NCBI RefSeq assembly: GCF_964355755.1
Contig: NC_092673.1
Coordinates: 6,703,001-6,767,000 of the forward strand
Length of the DNA: 64,000 nucleotides
Origin: Antedon mediterranea
Taxonomy: Eukaryota > Echinodermata > Crinoidea > Comatulida > Antedonidae
Direction: 5' to 3'
Shown here: positions 59,696 to 64,000 of the stretch, piece after piece
Layout of the letters: the number at the start of each line of letters is the position of its first letter
Position numbering within the stretch: the stretch's first letter is position 1
The notes under the pieces: generated by a model
Told to the model about the DNA's origin: nothing
Databases searched by the model: none
Seen by the model: the letters and a program-made list of their open reading frames with translations, nothing else
Made by a program: the position numbers and the translations under genes

Positions 59696-60969
59696 ATGGA
59701 AACTATGTTGAATTCCAATAAAAAACTATATATATAATATAAACATAAATCAACTATCATTAATATTTTATTTTTTACGATTTAAGAGCACATATTAATG
59801 ATAAAATTGGTTATTTATATATATTATATTGTTCAAAATAGAATAAAATAAATAAAATAAATACATATTGTCATTGTACTTCCTATTTATGTGTCGTCTT
59901 ATATGTGCTTTTGTAGAAGTAAATACTATAGAACTCTTCGATGAACACCCCTATTGAAGGGACTTAAAGTGTGGTGGATTCCCAATTAAGAGGACAATAT
60001 ATTTTTAACAGCAAAGAAGACCAAACAATTTTATTCATATACCGTTATTAATACAAGCAATTGATAAGAAATTATGATACTTTCTCTAGTTTTTCTTTTC
60101 AATTTCTTTAGTCCAGCAATTATTGTTCATTTTGGATATTTATTCTTTCTTTTTTCCCGGAAGTACCTACTGTCCCCTTAACGGGGTTTACTGTATCAGT
60201 AATTTACCTATATTTCGTTCTGACCCGTACTAAATAACCCATTTATGAAATAATCTATCTAATTGAAACGAACTAAACAAAACAGAAAGCTAAATAAAAA
60301 ATTAACGAACACACAAAAATCGATTTTAAAACATCGTCTCACACATCCATAAATCACTGAATATACTAAGATATTTACTTATCCTGCAAAAATCTTATGA
60401 ATGCTAAATGAAATGAAAATAAACCCAAAATGACGTTAGATATTGAACAAAGCAGGCGAAATATTAAACGAGATATCGCTAAGAGCAACAAGTCAAAAAA
60501 TAATAAAATATAATTCAATTTATGAAATTCTTCACTGTCACACACCTTACACAAACGAAAGTCTGTTTATTCTGTTTAAGCTCACCATCTATAATGTTAA
60601 TAGGTTATTTACATTGTCAAAAACCTGTGTGATTGATAACATTAATTGCACCGTTTGTCATCCTTTATATTAATTTCTTTTAATTTTGTCGATTATACAG
60701 TTAGAAATGATTTTTTTTCATACAAAAGTTTCACCTGTTTACGAAAACACGAGGAAATTGAAAGACGAAAGAGGGTTAATAATTCATTAGAATTTTTAAA
60801 TAGAAATTCGAATTATTTATCCTGAAACATCGATGTGATTAAAGTTCAATAATATGAATGGGAAACATAAAGAAACCTATAGGTAAAAAAAAATACGCAG
60901 AATAAGAAACAAGAAAAGAAAAACAAGGATATTTACAAACTATTGGAATGGTAAATCTATACTGAAAGA
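59696..60969. other. No gene seen; AT-rich with AAATA tracts
   Basis: AAATAAA microsatellite near 59845-59865. The phrase tgtccccttaacggggttta at about 60171 looks like a fragment of a minisatellite unit like that near 1560. No exon is recognised. Confidence 0.3.
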
Positions 60970-61252
60970 TTATTTATTTTATTTTATTTTTATTTTTTTA
61001 TTTTTTTATTTTTTTTATTTCATACTCATCCAACAGCGAGTAACCCGCCAATTACAGGATGGATAAACTATTTAATAATTTCACAAGACAAACATATACA
61101 CAAGATGCTCTACATAAACAAAGACTTATTATTAAGTCTTTGGGAGTGGAGTTGTAAATTGTCATGAGAAAAAAACCCTGACATATGACAGGACTTGAAC
61201 CCAGGACCCTTGGCAGCCAAGCATCATAACCACCAAGCCACAGCTCCACTCC
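60970..61252 (-). mobile_element. tRNA-derived SINE, minus strand
   Basis: On the minus strand the head has an A box (gtggcttggtggttatgatg) and a B box (gggttcaagtcctg); the body runs about 200 bp and the tail is a long aaaaaataaaaaataaaa run (60970-61020 complement). The anticodon arm does not pair properly, so it is not a functional tRNA. A different family from the SINE at 37345. Confidence 0.65.
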
Positions 61253-62044
61253 TATGATTATGACTCTTATGATATGTTTTGTACTAAGAATGTAAAGAAA
61301 GGTGAGTGATTGTCACAAAAGACAAATAAAAAGTATATTTATATGAGAAATAGGCCTACATTAAATTATTTACTCAAAAACTAAAAAATTAAACATTGTT
61401 TTGATTAATGATCAATTGTGTGTTATTACTATTAGATACACATTTCAATTTCTATTTTTTCATCAGAAGAATGAAATCACAATTACAGTTTCATTCTTCC
61501 CTGGTTTAATTGCATTACTATTTTGTGGTATATTAGGCCTACTCCTGCAGGTTTTACTTACTGATAGTATTATAAAAATAAAGATGATTTGATGTTGCTT
61601 AGTAAGAGCTAACAACCTACAGTAGGGCCTAACTATATATAAATGAAATATAAGTTCTTATTATTAAGATATTGACAATGATAATGGCTGACGTATTTAA
61701 GTTTCTACTGATGTTAGATACATTTTTTTTAACGTTGCAAAACCTCTGTATACATCAATCACTTAATTACCCTTATTTTTTGCGTTTTGTGATGGCACTA
61801 GTTACGTTTCGTCATGCACGAGTAATTTCTGAATGACGTATTGCAAATAAGAGTGGCCTATGCAATCGTCGTTCATTACGAGTACCATCGGGTTATAGTC
61901 CGGTATGCATCTGCATCATGATATTGCAACAAGCAAGACATTTTGAAAATAAAGGTGGAATGAATTTAGATGTTTTGTACCTCAGGAGAATATTGACAGA
62001 CATCACAGTTTTATAAATTAATTAATAATCAGGCAACAACAAAT
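61253..62044. other. No feature recognised
   Basis: AT-rich flank with two TAGGCCTA octamers. No repeat class or gene could be supported. Confidence 0.3.
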
Positions 62045-62198
62045 AGCTTGATTGTGTTAAGTACACTATCAAACTAGTTTGACTAAAAAGTGTGATGTGT
62101 CCAAATATGGTAGTGATATGCTCAAATATGGTAGTGATATGACATCATCATGTCCATATATAGGCACATAAAGTTTGATGTGTATACAGAGCTTTAAG
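62045..62198. mobile_element. Palindromic MITE copy with internal duplication
   Basis: Contains tacactatcaaactagtttg, gtgatgtgtccaaatatggt, tgtccatatataggcacata and aagtttgatgtgtatacaga. The phrase caaatatggtagtgatatg is duplicated in tandem. Same family as 2152-2295. Confidence 0.6.
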
Positions 62199-62414
62199 GA
62201 GTATTAAAAGAGACAATCGATTCTGTCGCTGTTTATGAATAAATATCAATAGATCCAAAAACAAAATAGATCAAATTAATATGATATTTGGTTCTTATAA
62301 GTGTCAAATATAATTATATATATTCATATATAGTATGTTGTTTTGTAGAGCACTCTTCATTTCGAAACGGTGCATTTTTGTTGTGAATACTATTATCATT
62401 TTGCAAAGCACGCT

Positions 62415-62935
62415 CGTTGAGCGTGTGCACTCTTTGTGTTCATAATCAGTGTACCATGTCCCGCATACCTGGCTCAGCCTATATATTGTGCCAGTTCTGC
62501 GGTACATTTCATTTCGAAACCTGAGCTGCACTGACAAGATCTAATAAGATCGAAACAGTACTGTCTGCAGATTGGATATCTCGTTGAGCTTGTGCTCTCT
62601 TTGTGTTCATAATCAGTGTACCATGTCCCGCATACCTGGCTCAGCCTATATATATATATATTGTGCCAGTTCTGCGGTACATTTCATTTCGAAACCTGAG
62701 CTGCACTGACGAGATCTAATAAGATCGAAACAGTACTGTCTGCAGATTGGATATCTCGTTGAGCTTGTGCTCTCTTTGTGTTCATAATCAGTGTACCATG
62801 TCCCGCATACCTGGCTCAGCCTATATATTGTGCCAGTTCTGCGGTACATTTCATTTCGAAACCTGAGCTGCACTGACGAGATCTAATAAGATCGAAACAG
62901 TACTGTCCGCAGATTAGATTGGATCAAATCAAATC
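62415..62935. repeat. Three-copy tandem repeat of about 168-175 bp
   Basis: Units starting cgttgagcttgtgctctctt at about 62413, 62582 and 62757 are nearly identical (ataatcagtgtaccatgtcc, tggctcagcctatatat, ttctgcggtacatttcattt, ataagatcgaaacagtactg). They differ mainly in a TA run and a few bases. The high identity implies recent amplification. Minus-strand open frames repeat the same peptide and are not taken as genes. Confidence 0.85.
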
Positions 62936-63225
62936 AAATCAAATCAGGCAAAGAACATTAATTCTAAACCGCCCGGTGATATACTGAAATTTAATTAATT
63001 AATTTGAAACGATAAAGATGAGGAAATCTGTGAGAATAAGAAAAAGTCGCCCCAACCGAGACTCGAACTCAGACCACTGGGGCTTTCATGGTATTGTTTG
63101 AACTCGATAAACATATCAGACAAAGAACATTAATTCTAAATCACCCGGTGATATACTGAAATTTTAATTAATTAATTTGAAACGATAAAGATGAGGAAAT
63201 CTGTGAGAATGAGAAAAAGTCGCCT
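62936..63225 (-). mobile_element. Tandem dimer of a tRNA-like repeat
   Basis: The segment aaagaacattaattctaaa through gataaagatgaggaaatctg to aaaaagtcgcc occurs at about 62940-63044 and again at 63118-63223. Between them, on the minus strand, lies a tRNA 3'-half-like sequence with a B box (gagttcgagtctcgg). Best read as a head-to-tail SINE dimer with one head lost. Confidence 0.6.
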
Positions 63226-63935
63226 AATTATATACTTTTCATAAACCAGTTCTGTTTGTCTGACCTATACTAGGAATTCTAAATTCAGCATTTGCACTCG
63301 CTGTTCACATTCAATGTCTTTAATCATATAAAGATTTTAGAGTTCTCTAATACTTTAATAGAGCGTTAACAAATTAAAATGACCATCGATATGGCAGTGA
63401 TACGTGATTCATTGTCACTGATAGAAATGATGAATGAATAGTTTGCGAGTATACAGACGTCATAGTGCCAGTTTTATTCAAATGGCGCCAATTTCCAAAG
63501 GAAATGAAATTTTGACACCTTCTTTCAGATTAACAATTAGAAAAAAACGTAAATTATTTCCTTTTCAGATGTTACACTAATAACATTGTAAAATGTAGTT
63601 TTTCTTATTATCATTAACGTGATGTCTTGTTCAATTTTATTTATGCAAGATCATTAGGCCTAGAAAATTCACAAACAGTTTGTATACGAGAAGAGTACTT
63701 TCTCGTGTTGAAATCACGTTTTATATTAGACACTACGACATTTCATTTTGCTCCAGCGTTACACGCATGTATCACAAGGCAACATTGGATTCAACGTCAT
63801 TTAGGTTGTACCGACAGGTGGCAATACGCTAGCAATTGTCTTAAAGTATCTTTCCAAAATTAAAGATTATAAACTGGCTATTTCTTTGTCATCGTCAACG
63901 ATAGTATTTAAAACTAAGTGTTGTATTCCGCCGAG
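63226..63935. other. No feature recognised
   Basis: A 78-codon frame at 63627-63863 is unrelated to anything I recognise. TATTTAAA occurs at 63905-63912. Confidence 0.3.
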
Positions 63936-63966
63936 ATGGATGACATGGCAGCACAAAATCATGTCG
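63936..63966 (+). CDS. Very tentative first coding exon at the window edge
   Basis: ATG in a fair context (gccgagATGG) opens MDDMAAQNHV before possible donors GTGTAA (63967) or GTAAAT (63969). It is too short for any assignment and the downstream sequence is not in the window. Confidence 0.1.
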
Positions 63967-64000
63967 GTGTAAATAAGCTTTATATGTGATGATTGTGCAG

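Noticed and set aside
61165-61252. Possible minus-strand tRNA gene
   Set aside because: A and B boxes are good, but the anticodon and T stems do not pair and an A-rich SINE tail follows 200 bp later; called a SINE head.
62304-62873. Minus-strand frames with repeated peptide MQLRFRNEMYRRTGTIYRLS
   Set aside because: The peptide repeats because the DNA is a tandem repeat; there is no sign of codon constraint.

Overview
The window is AT-rich eukaryotic DNA, roughly 30% GC by eye. It is intron-dominated and full of degenerate non-LTR retrotransposon tails, tRNA-derived SINEs, small inverted-repeat (MITE-like) elements and satellites. It carries one clear protein-coding gene, a single LIM-homeobox gene of the Lhx3/Lhx4 (lim3) group, on the + strand. 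The protein is about equally close to vertebrate LHX3 and LHX4, as expected for an invertebrate pre-duplication orthologue. Together with the very frequent TAGGCCTA octamer and a telomere-like TTAGGG-type array, this suggests an invertebrate deuterostome, perhaps an echinoderm such as a crinoid. The taxon is inference only.

Layout. 1-14.7 kb: apparently gene-free upstream sequence with a 64-bp minisatellite, MITE copies, LINE 3' ends and a ~165-bp tandem repeat. 14,937-14,994: a short coding exon ending in a consensus donor in the same phase as LIM exon 2; I read it as a distal alternative first exon (1b). 15-43 kb: long intron (of isoform b) or promoter-proximal DNA (of isoform a), with two retroelement tails bearing a hammerhead-like core, CpG-rich periodic clusters, a MITE containing telomere-like repeats, a 1.2-kb CACCAT-type satellite, nested MITEs and a tRNA-headed SINE. 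43,636-43,717: proximal first exon (1a). 43.7-49.5 kb: intron with a perfect inverted repeat, a LINE end and a several-level nest of the same MITE family. 49,549-53,097: five coding exons for LIM1, LIM2, the homeodomain (split at the VVQ/VWFQ junction) and the C-terminal domain. 53.1-64 kb: 3' UTR, then repeats; a possible first exon of another gene at the right edge is very weak.

The reconstructed isoform a is 385 residues and isoform b 377 residues, with all introns GT-AG and all phases compatible. The product should be a nuclear Q50 homeodomain transcription factor binding LDB-type cofactors through its LIM domains; in other animals this group specifies motor neurons, interneurons and pituitary or neuroendocrine cells. 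No prokaryotic features, CRISPR arrays, rRNA genes or convincing functional tRNA genes were seen.
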